Shown here piece after piece: positions 16,452 through 25,330 of a DNA stretch of 64,000 nt. The stretch's first letter is position 1. Each line of letters opens with the position of its first letter. A program made the position numbers and the translations under genes. The notes below the pieces were generated by a model. The model saw only the letters and a program-made list of their open reading frames with translations, was not told the DNA's origin and searched no databases. This DNA comes from an uncultured Clostridia bacterium (GTDB taxonomy: Bacteria > Bacillota > Clostridia > Peptostreptococcales > Anaerovoracaceae), in NCBI GenBank assembly GCA_938046095.1, contig CALIXS010000007.1, positions 1-64,000 on the forward strand. The letters are read 5' to 3'.

Positions 16452-16461
16452 TGCATCCTCC

Positions 16462-19400
16462 TTAAGCATCAATCGTCGAAATCGTGAGCGTAGTCTCCTC
16501 GAGCACGTCAAGCAAAACCCTTACGGTGTCGAGCGATGTGAATATCGTGACGTTGTTCTCCGTCGCGCATTTTCTTATCTGTCCGCCGTCCGTGACGTTG
16601 ACGTCGGAGTCTATATCCCTTGTGTTTATCACGTATGCTATATGTCCCTGACGCAGCGACTCAAGTATCTGCTGTGACCCGTCGCTTATCTTTTTCAGCA
16701 CCCTCGTCCTGATACCGTTCTTTTTCAGGAAGGTCGCGGTTCCCTGTGTCGCTTCGATATTAAAGCCGAGACTGTAAAAGCGGCGGATCAGCGAAAGAGC
16801 CTCCTGCTTATCTTTGTCGGCTATCGTCGCAAAGACCGTTCCGTAATTCTGGAGCTTCATGCCCGACGCCTGAAGAGCCTTGTACAGCGCCCTGTTGAGC
16901 TTATCGTCGTAGCCTATCGCCTCGCCCGTCGACTTCATCTCCGGGCTCAGATAGGCATCGAGACCTCTCAGCTTATTGAAGGAAAACACAGGAACCTTGA
17001 TATAGCAGCGCTTCTTTTCCTCAGGATATATACCGAATATCCCCTGCTCCTTGAGACTGCCGCCGAGAATTACCTCGGTAGCAATATCCGCAAGGCTGTA
17101 TCCCGTCGCTTTTGAAAGAAAAGGCACCGTACGCGACGACCTCGGATTGACCTCGATTATATATACCCTTTCGTCGCGGTCGACGATGAATTGGATATTA
17201 TAAAGACCGATTATACCTATGCCCAGGCCGAGCTTCTTTGCGTATTGCAGGATAATGCCTTTGACCCTGTCCGATATGCTAAACGCAGGGTACACGCTGA
17301 TCGAATCGCCCGAATGGATACCTGTCCTTTCAACGAGCTCCATGATGCCCGGCACGAACACGTCGTGTCCGTCGCATATCGCATCGACCTCGACCTCCTT
17401 GCCCTGAATATACTTGTCCACGAGCACCGGCTTATCCTCATCAATCTCGACTGCTGTCTTGAGGTAATGGCGAAGCTGCTTTTCGTTCGCGACTATCTGC
17501 ATCGCCCTGCCTCCTAAAACAAAGCTCGGACGTACGAGCACCGGGTATCCTATCTCCTTCGCCGCGGCGATACCGTCATCTATTCTCGTCACGGCTCGCC
17601 CGTCAGGCTGCGGTATACTGAGCTCCTCCAGTATCTTCTCGAAGAAATCCCTGTTTTCGGCTTTTTCTATCGCCTCGCAGTCCGTTCCGATTATCTTTAC
17701 GCCGCGCCTCATCAACGGCTCCGCGAGATTGACAGCCGTCTGCCCTCCGAGAGAAGCTATGACGCCTATCGGCTTTTCAAACTCTACGATATTCATAACG
17801 TCCTCGGTCGTAAGCGGCTCAAAATACAGCTTATCGGCCGTCGTATAATCAGTCGATACCGTCTCCGGATTATTGTTTATTATGATGGCCTCATATCCGG
17901 CCTTTTTTATCGTCTGCACGGCGTGGACGGTGGAATAGTCGAACTCTACGCCCTGCCCTATCCTGATAGGTCCCGCTCCCAGCACGACCACTTTTCTGCG
18001 ATCCGTGAGCACCGAAGCGTTCTCACCCGTATATGAGGAATAGAAGTACGGTATATATGCTCCCGTATGGCACGTATCGACCATGCGAAATACGGGGAAC
18101 ATGCCGCGCTTCTTTCTCATGGCGTAGATGTCCGTTTCGTCCATGCCCCAGAGCTCGGCGATCTCCCTGTCGGAGAAGCCCATGAGCTTTGCTTCTTTGA
18201 GAACACCTGCATCACCTCTGCCCGCTCTGATTTCAGACTCCATGTCTACTATTTTTTTGAGCGATTCGAGGAAAAGCTCTGTGATCATCGTTATTCTGTG
18301 CAGGCTTTCTATCGATTCTCCGCGGCGCAGAAGCTCCGCAACGGCATAAATGTTGTCATCCCTGAACTCGGAGATGTACGCCTTGATATCGTCCTCAGGC
18401 ATATCGTCAAACTTTGCCATACGGAAGTGACATACGCCGATCTCGAGCGACCTTACAGACTTCAGCATGCACTCCTCGAGCGTCGAACCGATGCCCATAA
18501 CCTCGCCTGTGGCTTTCATCTGCGTTCCGAGCGTATTCTTTGCATCGCCGAACTTGTCGAACGGAAATCTCGGAAATTTGGCAACCACGTAATCGAGGCT
18601 AGGTTCGAACGCCGCCGTCGTATTCGCTATTTCAATATCCTCCAAAGCCATACCGATCGCAATCTTCGCCGTTACTTTAGCTATAGGATAGCCGCTCGCC
18701 TTTGACGCGAGAGCCGACGACCTCGATACGCGGGGATTCACCTCTATGAGGAAGTATCTGCTGCTGCACGGGTCAAGTGCAAACTGCACGTTGCAACCGC
18801 CCTCTATTTTGAGAGCCTTGATGATTTTGACCGCGCTTTCGTTCAGCATTTTGAGATCGTGGTCGCTGAGCGTCATTATAGGCGCGACGACTATCGAATC
18901 CCCGGTATGCACACCCACCGGGTCAACGTTTTCCATACCGCAAATCGTTATCGCGTGATCGTTCGAGTCGCGCATGACCTCGAACTCTATCTCCTTGTAT
19001 CCTTTGACGCTCTTTTCTACGAGAACCTGATGAACAGGCGAAAGCTTGAACGCATTAAAGCATATTTCCGCGAGTTCATCCTCGTTGTCGGCGAAACCGC
19101 CTCCCGTGCCGCCGAGCGTAAACGCGGGCCTCAGAACCACCGGATAACCGATTTTTTCCGCCGCCGCCCTGGCCTGATCGAGATCGTACGTTATCTCCGA
19201 CGGTATCGTAGGCTCGCCAATCGACTCACAAAGCTCCTTGAACAGTTCTCTATCCTCGGCTCTCTCAATGCTCTCGCTGCTCGTACCGAGGAGCTCGACC
19301 TGACACTCTCTCAGTACGCCCTTTTTCTCAAGCTGCATGGCAAGGTTCAGACCCGTCTGCCCGCCTATACCCGGAACTATAGCGTCAGGCCTTTCATATC

Positions 19401-19635
19401 TGAGTATTTTAGCTATGTACTCCAGCGTCAGCGGTTCCATATATACCTTATCCGCTATCGCCGTATCTGTCATGATCGTCGCCGGATTGGAGTTGCACAG
19501 CACGACCTCGTAGCCCTCTTCCTTAAGCGCCAGACACGCTTGCGTCCCCGCATAGTCAAATTCCGCAGCCTGTCCTATAACTATAGGGCCGGACCCTATG
19601 ATAAGTACCTTTTTGATGTCAGTTCTCTTTGCCAT
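16462..19635 (-). CDS. carB: carbamoyl phosphate synthase large subunit
   Basis: CarB makes carbamoyl phosphate from bicarbonate, ATP and glutamine-derived ammonia. The 1057 residues hold the usual duplicated ATP-grasp halves, each starting with a (V)LxxGxGPIxIGQ segment, an oligomerisation domain between them, and a C-terminal methylglyoxal-synthase-like allosteric domain. The small subunit gene carA, needed for glutamine use, is not in this window, nor are pyrC and pyrR. As first gene of the pyr operon it has a consensus promoter (19783-19811) and a leader that can form a terminator, indicating pyrimidine-dependent attenuation. Confidence 0.96.
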   Translation of the reverse strand: MAKRTDIKKVLIIGSGPIVIGQAAEFDYAGTQACLALKEEGYEVVLCNSNPATIMTDTAIADKVYMEPLTLEYIAKILRYERPDAIVPGIGGQTGLNLAMQLEKKGVLRECQVELLGTSSESIERAEDRELFKELCESIGEPTIPSEITYDLDQARAAAEKIGYPVVLRPAFTLGGTGGGFADNEDELAEICFNAFKLSPVHQVLVEKSVKGYKEIEFEVMRDSNDHAITICGMENVDPVGVHTGDSIVVAPIMTLSDHDLKMLNESAVKIIKALKIEGGCNVQFALDPCSSRYFLIEVNPRVSRSSALASKASGYPIAKVTAKIAIGMALEDIEIANTTAAFEPSLDYVVAKFPRFPFDKFGDAKNTLGTQMKATGEVMGIGSTLEECMLKSVRSLEIGVCHFRMAKFDDMPEDDIKAYISEFRDDNIYAVAELLRRGESIESLHRITMITELFLESLKKIVDMESEIRAGRGDAGVLKEAKLMGFSDREIAELWGMDETDIYAMRKKRGMFPVFRMVDTCHTGAYIPYFYSSYTGENASVLTDRRKVVVLGAGPIRIGQGVEFDYSTVHAVQTIKKAGYEAIIINNNPETVSTDYTTADKLYFEPLTTEDVMNIVEFEKPIGVIASLGGQTAVNLAEPLMRRGVKIIGTDCEAIEKAENRDFFEKILEELSIPQPDGRAVTRIDDGIAAAKEIGYPVLVRPSFVLGGRAMQIVANEKQLRHYLKTAVEIDEDKPVLVDKYIQGKEVEVDAICDGHDVFVPGIMELVERTGIHSGDSISVYPAFSISDRVKGIILQYAKKLGLGIGIIGLYNIQFIVDRDERVYIIEVNPRSSRTVPFLSKATGYSLADIATEVILGGSLKEQGIFGIYPEEKKRCYIKVPVFSFNKLRGLDAYLSPEMKSTGEAIGYDDKLNRALYKALQASGMKLQNYGTVFATIADKDKQEALSLIRRFYSLGFNIEATQGTATFLKKNGIRTRVLKKISDGSQQILESLRQGHIAYVINTRDIDSDVNVTDGGQIRKCATENNVTIFTSLDTVRVLLDVLEETTLTISTIDA

Positions 19636-19656
19636 GCTTCGCCTCCCTGCCGCAAC

Positions 19657-19776
19657 AAAAAAACCTGCTCTTCGGCAAGGTCATTATACAAGAACCCGCA
19701 GCGCCCTGATATACGGCGCCCGGAACATATACAATTAAACTAATCTTGCCGATCTCTCTGTATCGTATTAAAGATC
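19657..19776 (-). promoter_or_regulatory. carB leader attenuator (PyrR-like)
   Basis: The transcript from about 19776 contains CAGAGAGATCGGCAAGAT (around 19743-19760), which resembles PyrR-binding RNA sites. A small GCGCC/GGCGC hairpin follows. Then comes a terminator: ACCTTGC (19681-19675) pairs with GCAGGT (19668-19663) with one bulge, followed by seven U. The upstream TCGGCAAG (19752-19745) is perfectly complementary to CTTGCCGA in the terminator's left arm and loop, so it can act as an antiterminator. This is the logic of pyr attenuation in Bacillus. Direct PyrR control is inferred. Confidence 0.6.
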
Positions 19777-19782
19777 AAAATG

Positions 19783-19811
19783 ATAATATCACAGCGGTCT
19801 GACGGTGTCAA
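19783..19811 (-). promoter_or_regulatory. sigma-A promoter of the pyr operon
   Basis: On the minus strand TTGACA (19811-19806) and TATTAT (19788-19783) are separated by exactly 17 bases. The predicted start is near 19776, giving a leader of about 140 bases before carB. Confidence 0.85.
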
Positions 19812-19815
19812 CGTG

Positions 19816-19847
19816 AAAAAAAGAGGGCGGCAGGAATCAACGCCGCC
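19816..19847 (-). terminator. terminator of the marR-flavodoxin transcript
   Basis: GGCGGC (19847-19842) and GCCGCC (19831-19826) form a stem around a 10-base loop, followed on the minus strand by CTC and seven T. It ends just before the -35 box of the carB promoter, insulating the two operons. The 19848-19983 stretch contains nothing else recognised. Confidence 0.75.
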
Positions 19848-19983
19848 GAATTTTTCCTTATCCCTATAGAGCCTGATCACGATCGGCTCTCCCCAAATAA
19901 TTTACCATATTCCATGACCGGGTTCCACGATGAATTTATCCTCGCTGCCTGCGTCCGGGTTCCATCTCTCTCTTGCAGGGTTT

Positions 19984-20430
19984 CTATTTAACCCTCTCGG
20001 GCCGAGAAGACAGGCGGCCGAGATACTCACGGAGAATCAGATCTTCCTGTTTTTTAATCTGCTTGATGTGTACGCAGGCATGGCAAGCATCTATTCCCCT
20101 CATCGGGTCTATCTTGGAGCTGACGATCATGTCCACTTTTTCTAAAGGAATGTTTTCGAGAAATTTCTTTACCGCAGGAGGCATCCTCGAACCCCAGACA
20201 GGCGAAACCAGAATGATACGATCCATGCTTTGTGGATCTCCTTCATAGCGCAGCTTAAGCTCCTTTTTTCCTTTTGAATAAGCCTGAAATTTGAAATATG
20301 CTTTGATTCCTTTCCAGTCCACATCATCTTCAATGGCATACGGATGAAGATGCAGGTGACCGGCAATTTTCCCGGCGATTCTTTTACAATTGCCGGTTCT
20401 TGTGAAATAATAAATTCCGATATTCATCAT
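19984..20430 (-). CDS. flavodoxin-like protein
   Basis: The protein of about 148 residues has the flavodoxin N-terminus: a short strand then the FMN phosphate loop FTRTGNCKRIA at about 9-19. The later LVSPVWGSRMPPAVKKFL segment contacts the flavin ring in this fold. The ATG at 20430 (or the next codon at 20427) has AAAGGAG 5 to 8 bases upstream; the frame is open further upstream but without a ribosome site. It is shorter than multi-domain flavoproteins and carries a C-terminal pair Cys-x2-Cys (HACHAC context). It lies 132 bases after marR on the same strand and is probably co-regulated. Confidence 0.78.
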   Translation of the reverse strand: MMNIGIYYFTRTGNCKRIAGKIAGHLHLHPYAIEDDVDWKGIKAYFKFQAYSKGKKELKLRYEGDPQSMDRIILVSPVWGSRMPPAVKKFLENIPLEKVDMIVSSKIDPMRGIDACHACVHIKQIKKQEDLILREYLGRLSSRPERVK

Positions 20431-20562
20431 CGGTGCTCCTTTCTTTCCGATCGACGGGTTCTTTAGAATAAAGATGGCTCGGCGCCGCACTTCGCAGCAT
20501 CTCTATTCTTTCGTTGATCAAAAGTAAATCCTTTGCCTATGGGTTCGTATTTATACAAGTTC

Positions 20563-20985
20563 TCATTTAGAACCGTTGAAGACGAATAAATTATCTACGA
20601 TTTTCTGATTGATGGTTTGATATATGGCAATTTCCTCTTGGCTTAGTCCCTGATAGCATTGTTCCTGCCAAAGCCTCAGCTGTTCATGGAGCCATGGCAA
20701 AAGTTTCAGGGAGGTGGATGTCAGATAGAGCCCTTTATAACGACGATCCTCTTCGCAGATCTTTCTAATCAAAAGCTCTTTCGCTTCCAGGCCTTGAATA
20801 ATATGTGTTACGTTGCTTTTATCCGTTTGAAGGAATTTCTCTATAAAACTTTGGGCTGAGCCCGGTTTTTTCTCAAGAACCATCAAAACAACCATTTCCC
20901 TCCATGAAAAATCGATAATTTGAAGCCTCTCATCCAGGGAGGCCTTTCCCAATCGATTTAACATGCTGATATCACATATGAACAT
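20563..20985 (-). CDS. MarR-family transcriptional regulator
   Basis: The protein of about 140 residues has the MarR winged helix: QSFIEKFLQTDKSNVTHIIQGLEAKELLIRK is the HTH, and the following EEDRRYKGLYLT is the wing. I start at the ATG at 20985, four bases after GAGGTG; a GTG four codons earlier is possible. Directly upstream a perfect 10-base inverted repeat overlaps its -10 box, indicating autorepression. The downstream flavodoxin gene would be controlled with it. The inducer is unknown; MarR proteins often sense phenolics or oxidants. Confidence 0.85.
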   Translation of the reverse strand: MFICDISMLNRLGKASLDERLQIIDFSWREMVVLMVLEKKPGSAQSFIEKFLQTDKSNVTHIIQGLEAKELLIRKICEEDRRYKGLYLTSTSLKLLPWLHEQLRLWQEQCYQGLSQEEIAIYQTINQKIVDNLFVFNGSK

Positions 20986-21002
20986 AATACACCTCACGTA
21001 TG

Positions 21003-21040
21003 ATAGTTGTATTATACAACTATATGCCCGAGGTGTACAA
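21003..21040 (-). promoter_or_regulatory. marR promoter with overlapping palindromic operator
   Basis: On the minus strand TTGTAC (21040-21035) and TATAAT (21016-21011) are 18 bases apart. Arms ATAGTTGTAT (21003-21012) and ATACAACTAT (21014-21023) form a perfect inverted repeat with a one-base centre covering the -10 box. Such a dyad at a MarR gene's own promoter is the usual autorepressor site. Confidence 0.75.
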
Positions 21041-21056
21041 GGGAAATCCGATTTTT

Positions 21057-22403
21057 TTATAAATTAAATTTCCCCATATTTTTTAATTCATTTACCATCA
21101 TTAGAACGCCAATAGAGATCATAACCAAATCTACAAGTGGTTGTGTGAACCAAACCGCTTTTATTCCAAATGCCATCGGTAAAAGGATTATTGCGGGAAT
21201 GAATAAGAAAAGTTGCCTGAACATAACGATGATTCCGGCTTTTTTCCCGTTCCCGATTGATTGAAAGAAAGTAATACTCATAACCATTACTCCGTACAAA
21301 ACAAATACGGAATAGAACAATCGGAAATTACCAACACCTTGTACAATGATATCTGCCTCTACACCGAACCAATAAAGTATCTGTTTTGAAAAGAGAAGTG
21401 CCGGAATCCAAAAGGTTGCTGCAAGAATAAGTCCTCCAATAGAAAATACTTTTACGGTTTCCCGAACTCTATCAAACAATTTTGCTCCGAAGTTTGTCCC
21501 AACAACAGGTTGTAATCCTTGGCTCATTCCCCAGAGTGGGATAAATGAAAATCCATAAATACGCATAGCTGCAGACATTAAAATGCCATTCGGATCTCCG
21601 CCATACTGAAATGCCATTTTATAAAGCATGGTCTGCTGAATCATGAATAAAAGAGTCATCATCATAGCTGATGAACCTATTCCAAACATTTCTTTTTTTA
21701 TTACGGCATCTGACTTGATCCTATGAATTTTAACAGTCTTGCTCTTTTTCGAAAAATAGTGCAGCGTCACAACCGCTTGAACAAACTGTGCCGTGATAGT
21801 CGCAAGGGCAGCGCCTTCAATAGCGTATTCACCCATAATTGTCATTAAGATCGGATCAAGAATAATATTCAATAAAGCTCCAAACCCCATAATTATCATG
21901 GCTTTTTTCATCAGTCCCTCACCACGCATAATCATATTGGCGGACTGTGTAAAATTCACAAATAGGGAGCCGGGAAAAACTATTCTAAGGTATCTTATAC
22001 CATAGGCTTTGATTTCACCTGTTGCGCCTACCATAGATAAGAAATGCGGAGCGAGAAGAATTCCTCCGACTGTGATGATTATCGAAAATAAAATCACCCA
22101 AAAGATCAGATTGCCCATGATTTTATCTACGGTTTTCTGATCTCCTTTTCCCAAAGCTCGAGAAAGGACAGACGCCGATCCTATTCCAACTAATGTGGAC
22201 ACTCCATTATTAAATATGGTCAGTGTCGTAGCAACACCGCAAGCTGTCATTGCTGTTTGTCCTATAATATTTCCCGCAAAAACTCCGTCCATTAACGGGT
22301 AAAGGCCAATTACTGTCATTCCTATAACTGCAGGGACAGATAGCTGAAAGAGTAAATCTATAGGTTTTTTTGTCAGTAATTGAGTTTTTATATCCTGCTC
22401 CAT
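21057..22403 (-). CDS. MATE-family efflux transporter
   Basis: The 448-residue membrane protein has about twelve hydrophobic segments in two similar halves, the build of Na+ or H+ coupled MATE exporters (multidrug or toxin efflux). The N-terminal LFQLSVPAVIGMTVIGLYPLMD and the QGLQPVVGTNFGA motif in the second half are typical of the DinF/NorM-like clostridial branch. It starts with a GGAGG site. It lies between feoC and marR on the same strand. MarR control is possible but the MarR operator lies downstream of it, so this gene is more likely read from its own or the feo promoter. Confidence 0.87.
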   Translation of the reverse strand: MEQDIKTQLLTKKPIDLLFQLSVPAVIGMTVIGLYPLMDGVFAGNIIGQTAMTACGVATTLTIFNNGVSTLVGIGSASVLSRALGKGDQKTVDKIMGNLIFWVILFSIIITVGGILLAPHFLSMVGATGEIKAYGIRYLRIVFPGSLFVNFTQSANMIMRGEGLMKKAMIIMGFGALLNIILDPILMTIMGEYAIEGAALATITAQFVQAVVTLHYFSKKSKTVKIHRIKSDAVIKKEMFGIGSSAMMMTLLFMIQQTMLYKMAFQYGGDPNGILMSAAMRIYGFSFIPLWGMSQGLQPVVGTNFGAKLFDRVRETVKVFSIGGLILAATFWIPALLFSKQILYWFGVEADIIVQGVGNFRLFYSVFVLYGVMVMSITFFQSIGNGKKAGIIVMFRQLFLFIPAIILLPMAFGIKAVWFTQPLVDLVMISIGVLMMVNELKNMGKFNL

Positions 22404-22488
22404 TGATTATCCTCCAAATTTTTACAATTCGAAAAGTTCTTCCGCCTAATAATGATATTAGATATAGTTTTTTGAATTCGAATTAAAA

Positions 22489-22725
22489 CTATCGAAGGGT
22501 ATACATCTTCCCTACGGTTTTGTTGAAATTACTACTGCAGCCGCCACACCCTTCACATGACTTGCAGCTGCATAATTGCTTTGTCATGTCTATTATGTAA
22601 CCCATTCTTTGAAGCTGCTCCAACGCCGCTGTAACACTTTGCATATCTGTGTCCAATTTGTCCGCCAAATCCCTCACCGAGATAACGACAGAATTCCTCA
22701 ATTCCGCTAATATACTTTGCAGCAT
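22489..22725 (-). CDS. feoC: FeoC-like iron-sulfur winged-helix protein
   Basis: The 78-residue protein has a small winged helix (residues 1-48) and a C-terminal cysteine cluster with five Cys in the pattern C-x-C-x2-C-x2-C-x2-C at about 52-63. This is the FeoC layout, proposed to bind an oxygen-sensitive cluster and to modulate FeoB stability or feo transcription. It follows feoB by 15 bases, so it is the third gene of feoABC. Confidence 0.85.
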   Translation of the reverse strand: MLQSILAELRNSVVISVRDLADKLDTDMQSVTAALEQLQRMGYIIDMTKQLCSCKSCEGCGGCSSNFNKTVGKMYTLR

Positions 22726-22740
22726 TGTTCCCTCCTCCGC

Positions 22741-24807
22741 TCAAAAGAATAGCAAAGCAACTCTATATACAACAGCAGCAAGCAAAAGAGCAGTTGTAAT
22801 ATAGTAAGCGACTATGCAAATTGTCCATTTCACACTGTGCGTTTCCGCATAGGTGGCAGCAACCGTAATATAGCAGGGAACATTGAAAAAGAAAGCAAAC
22901 ATAAAGGCCAGAGCCTGTGGGACAGAAACACTCGCCAGCATATTGGCGGTTATATCGGTAGTTGCAACGCCAATTCCCATAAAAGCAGCATTGTAAATAT
23001 TCCCCATCGTCGCGTGTTGTTCAAAAAGCGTCATCACAACAGCGAGAGCGCTTTCTTTTCCGATTGCGGAAACAAGAAACGCGATAAACAGTTCCCAGTT
23101 CAAACCGAAAAGCTTTGTAAAAGGTTCTATTAAGCTGCCAAACTTGTAGATTAGGCTGCCCGTGATATTTCCGTCAGGCGTGTAAGATAACAGCCAAAAT
23201 ATAACTGTAATACAAACAATCAGCTTTATAACACGGCGAAGAAATCCTTCCACACGAAGCCAAACGTACTTAAACAGAGTCTTAAAGTTTGGTCTGTGAT
23301 ATGGCGGAAGTTCCATAATCAGTCCGACGCGGTCCTCCGGCTTTATGATGGCGCCTCCGAACAGTGTTGCAGTAAACTTCATATGTAAAAGTGTGACTGC
23401 GAACAGCAGCAATATTACCCATACCACTTTGCTCCCGAAAAAGGCTGATCCCATCAGTGTGATAACACCCCACACGGCACTGCAAGGGACAACCCAACTG
23501 GTTATGATCGAAAGCAACTTTTGCTTGCCGGAATCCAAAACGCGTGTGGCGTTTACCCCGGCAATCGTGCATCCGAAGCTCATAAGAATAGGCATAATCG
23601 CTTTGCCGTGCAAACCGAGCTTTTGCATCGTATTATCGAACACATAAGCTATTCTCGCCATGTATCCGACTTCTTCCATAAATCCGAAAATCAATATCGC
23701 GCCAAGAACAAAGAACGTCATCATTATCGCGTAGAATAAACCTGTCAGTACAGCATCGCAAAGAAAGCCTGTCAGAAATGCCCGGGCATTAATTGCGGAT
23801 AATCCCGTATATGCCGCTGAATAGGCATATCCATAGATAATACCGGATAGTTTAGAAAGTACGTAGCCAAGTTTGTAAGAAGCATAAATACTAAGAACCA
23901 TAACACATGCCGCGATGATTTTACCCCAAACCGGACTTGTGGCTATTTTGTCAAAATTATTCAGCAGCGTCCCCGCTTCCCGTTGCTTTACTATCACATC
24001 TTTTGCAATCTGATGCAGCCAATTAAACTTACAGTCGGCGGACTTCAAAAGACCGTTTGCAGTTTGTTTCAAAAGCTTCTGTATATTGTTCCAATCCTCT
24101 ACCTCTACGGTGTTTTTGATGCTTTCAGTTATTTCTTTGTCACCTTCAAGCAATTTGGTCGCCAACCACATACTTGTATATGTATCAGTCCGGAATGGCT
24201 GCAATTTCTGCTCCAGTCTTATGAACGCTTCTCCGATTTGTGTTTCATATTCTTTTTTGAGTGCATCTTCCCGTAAAATATACTGTTGGTAATTGCCGTT
24301 TTCCAAAAGGGCATAAAGTTCATCCATTCCAGTACCGTGTGAAGCGACAAAAGGCAACACAGGGATACCCAGCAATTCAGACAAACGTCGCTCATCGATT
24401 TCACGCCCCTGCGATTCAGCCACATCCATCATGTTCAATAAAACGACAACGGGCTGTTTTATGCCGACGACTTCCGAAAGTAAAAACATACTCCGCTCAA
24501 GCTGCGATGCATCCACCAAAGCAAAAACAAGATCAATGTCATTTCCAATGATATTCCGGCGTGTTATTAATTCTTCCTCCGAGTTTGCGGACAGACTGTA
24601 TGTCCCGGGCAAGTCCAACAGGGTATATGTTTTCCCTTTATATTTGAAAGAACCTTCCTTTTTTTCGACAGTCTTTCCGGGCCAGTTCCCTACGTGTTGC
24701 CGCGCACCGGTCAGGGCATTAAACAGTGTGGACTTGCCTGTGTTTGGCTGTCCGAGCAAACCAATAAGAGGAATATTTTTAACCGCTATTGCTGCGCTTT
24801 GTTTCAT
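22741..24807 (-). CDS. feoB: ferrous iron transport protein B
   Basis: FeoB imports Fe(II) across the membrane. The 688 residues comprise a cytoplasmic GTPase domain (G1 GQPNTGKST at 19-27, G3 DLPGTYSL near 60) and a guanine-dissociation-inhibitor-like helical domain up to about 270. The membrane part follows, with the two Gate motifs around GFMEEVGYMAR and CTIAGVNATRVL. It overlaps feoA by 4 bases. Reliance on Feo fits an anaerobe, where iron is ferrous. Confidence 0.95.
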   Translation of the reverse strand: MKQSAAIAVKNIPLIGLLGQPNTGKSTLFNALTGARQHVGNWPGKTVEKKEGSFKYKGKTYTLLDLPGTYSLSANSEEELITRRNIIGNDIDLVFALVDASQLERSMFLLSEVVGIKQPVVVLLNMMDVAESQGREIDERRLSELLGIPVLPFVASHGTGMDELYALLENGNYQQYILREDALKKEYETQIGEAFIRLEQKLQPFRTDTYTSMWLATKLLEGDKEITESIKNTVEVEDWNNIQKLLKQTANGLLKSADCKFNWLHQIAKDVIVKQREAGTLLNNFDKIATSPVWGKIIAACVMVLSIYASYKLGYVLSKLSGIIYGYAYSAAYTGLSAINARAFLTGFLCDAVLTGLFYAIMMTFFVLGAILIFGFMEEVGYMARIAYVFDNTMQKLGLHGKAIMPILMSFGCTIAGVNATRVLDSGKQKLLSIITSWVVPCSAVWGVITLMGSAFFGSKVVWVILLLFAVTLLHMKFTATLFGGAIIKPEDRVGLIMELPPYHRPNFKTLFKYVWLRVEGFLRRVIKLIVCITVIFWLLSYTPDGNITGSLIYKFGSLIEPFTKLFGLNWELFIAFLVSAIGKESALAVVMTLFEQHATMGNIYNAAFMGIGVATTDITANMLASVSVPQALAFMFAFFFNVPCYITVAATYAETHSVKWTICIVAYYITTALLLAAVVYRVALLFF

Positions 24808-25034
24808 CTGTCACTCACCTCCACATGAATATTCTCGGCTTCCCGTCTGTTGATCGCCAGCATCGTATCGCGCGAATAAATCAGCAAAGGCAGACGCTTT
24901 GCATTGCGTATAACTTTCAGTGTTCCGCCTGTGGTAAGTCCAACAGAAGTGATGCGACTGATAAATCTTGCGTCACCATTTATGCCTTTTACCGTATAGC
25001 CGTGTTCCTCCTCGGCTTGAGCTAATGTCAACAT
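24804..25034 (-). CDS. feoA: FeoA SH3-like protein
   Basis: The 76-residue protein has the SH3-like FeoA fold, with the conserved central Gly-x-x-x-G turn (VGLTTGG) and a C-terminal INRREAENIHVE strand. FeoA binds FeoB and is needed for iron uptake. It is the first gene of feoABC. A dyad at 25123-25138 lies about 90 bases upstream, next to a TATATT/TATTAT-type -10 element. Confidence 0.92.
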   Translation of the reverse strand: MLTLAQAEEEHGYTVKGINGDARFISRITSVGLTTGGTLKVIRNAKRLPLLIYSRDTMLAINRREAENIHVEVSDR

Positions 25035-25122
25035 CGTATACTCTCCTTAACATTGAAACAGTTTACGGATTATTTGCCCGGAACCGTTGATGACACGTGA
25101 TAACGAGCGTATAATATAAGTC

Positions 25123-25138
25123 GTTAGACATCGCTAAC
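25123..25138. promoter_or_regulatory. dyad operator upstream of feoA
   Basis: GTTAGACATCGCTAAC has 5-base arms GTTAG/CTAAC with a 6-base centre. It matches the core of the palindrome at 10456-10475 at 14 of 16 positions. On the minus strand it ends a few bases before a TATATTAT -10 region. Iron-dependent repression by a DtxR-family protein is the simplest guess, given that it precedes feoA. Confidence 0.55.
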
Positions 25139-25330
25139 TCCTTTTAAATTGAAGCGTATCATCGAATTTTTATGATGTCAATTTGCCGAGAAAAAGCTCA
25201 AAACTATTGCCGGCTTGCAAAAGATGTACGAAAAACAAAGAATTGGCGTTTTTTTGTTCCGTAACAGCTTAATTTCGGGTTGAATAATTTGATAAAACGG
25301 AGTATTCGAGGCGGGTGGAGGTGGATCGAA

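Noticed and set aside
12312..18700. Long plus-strand frames opposite pyrB, carB and other genes
   Set aside because: They mirror strongly coding minus-strand genes with complete family motifs and lack ribosome sites.
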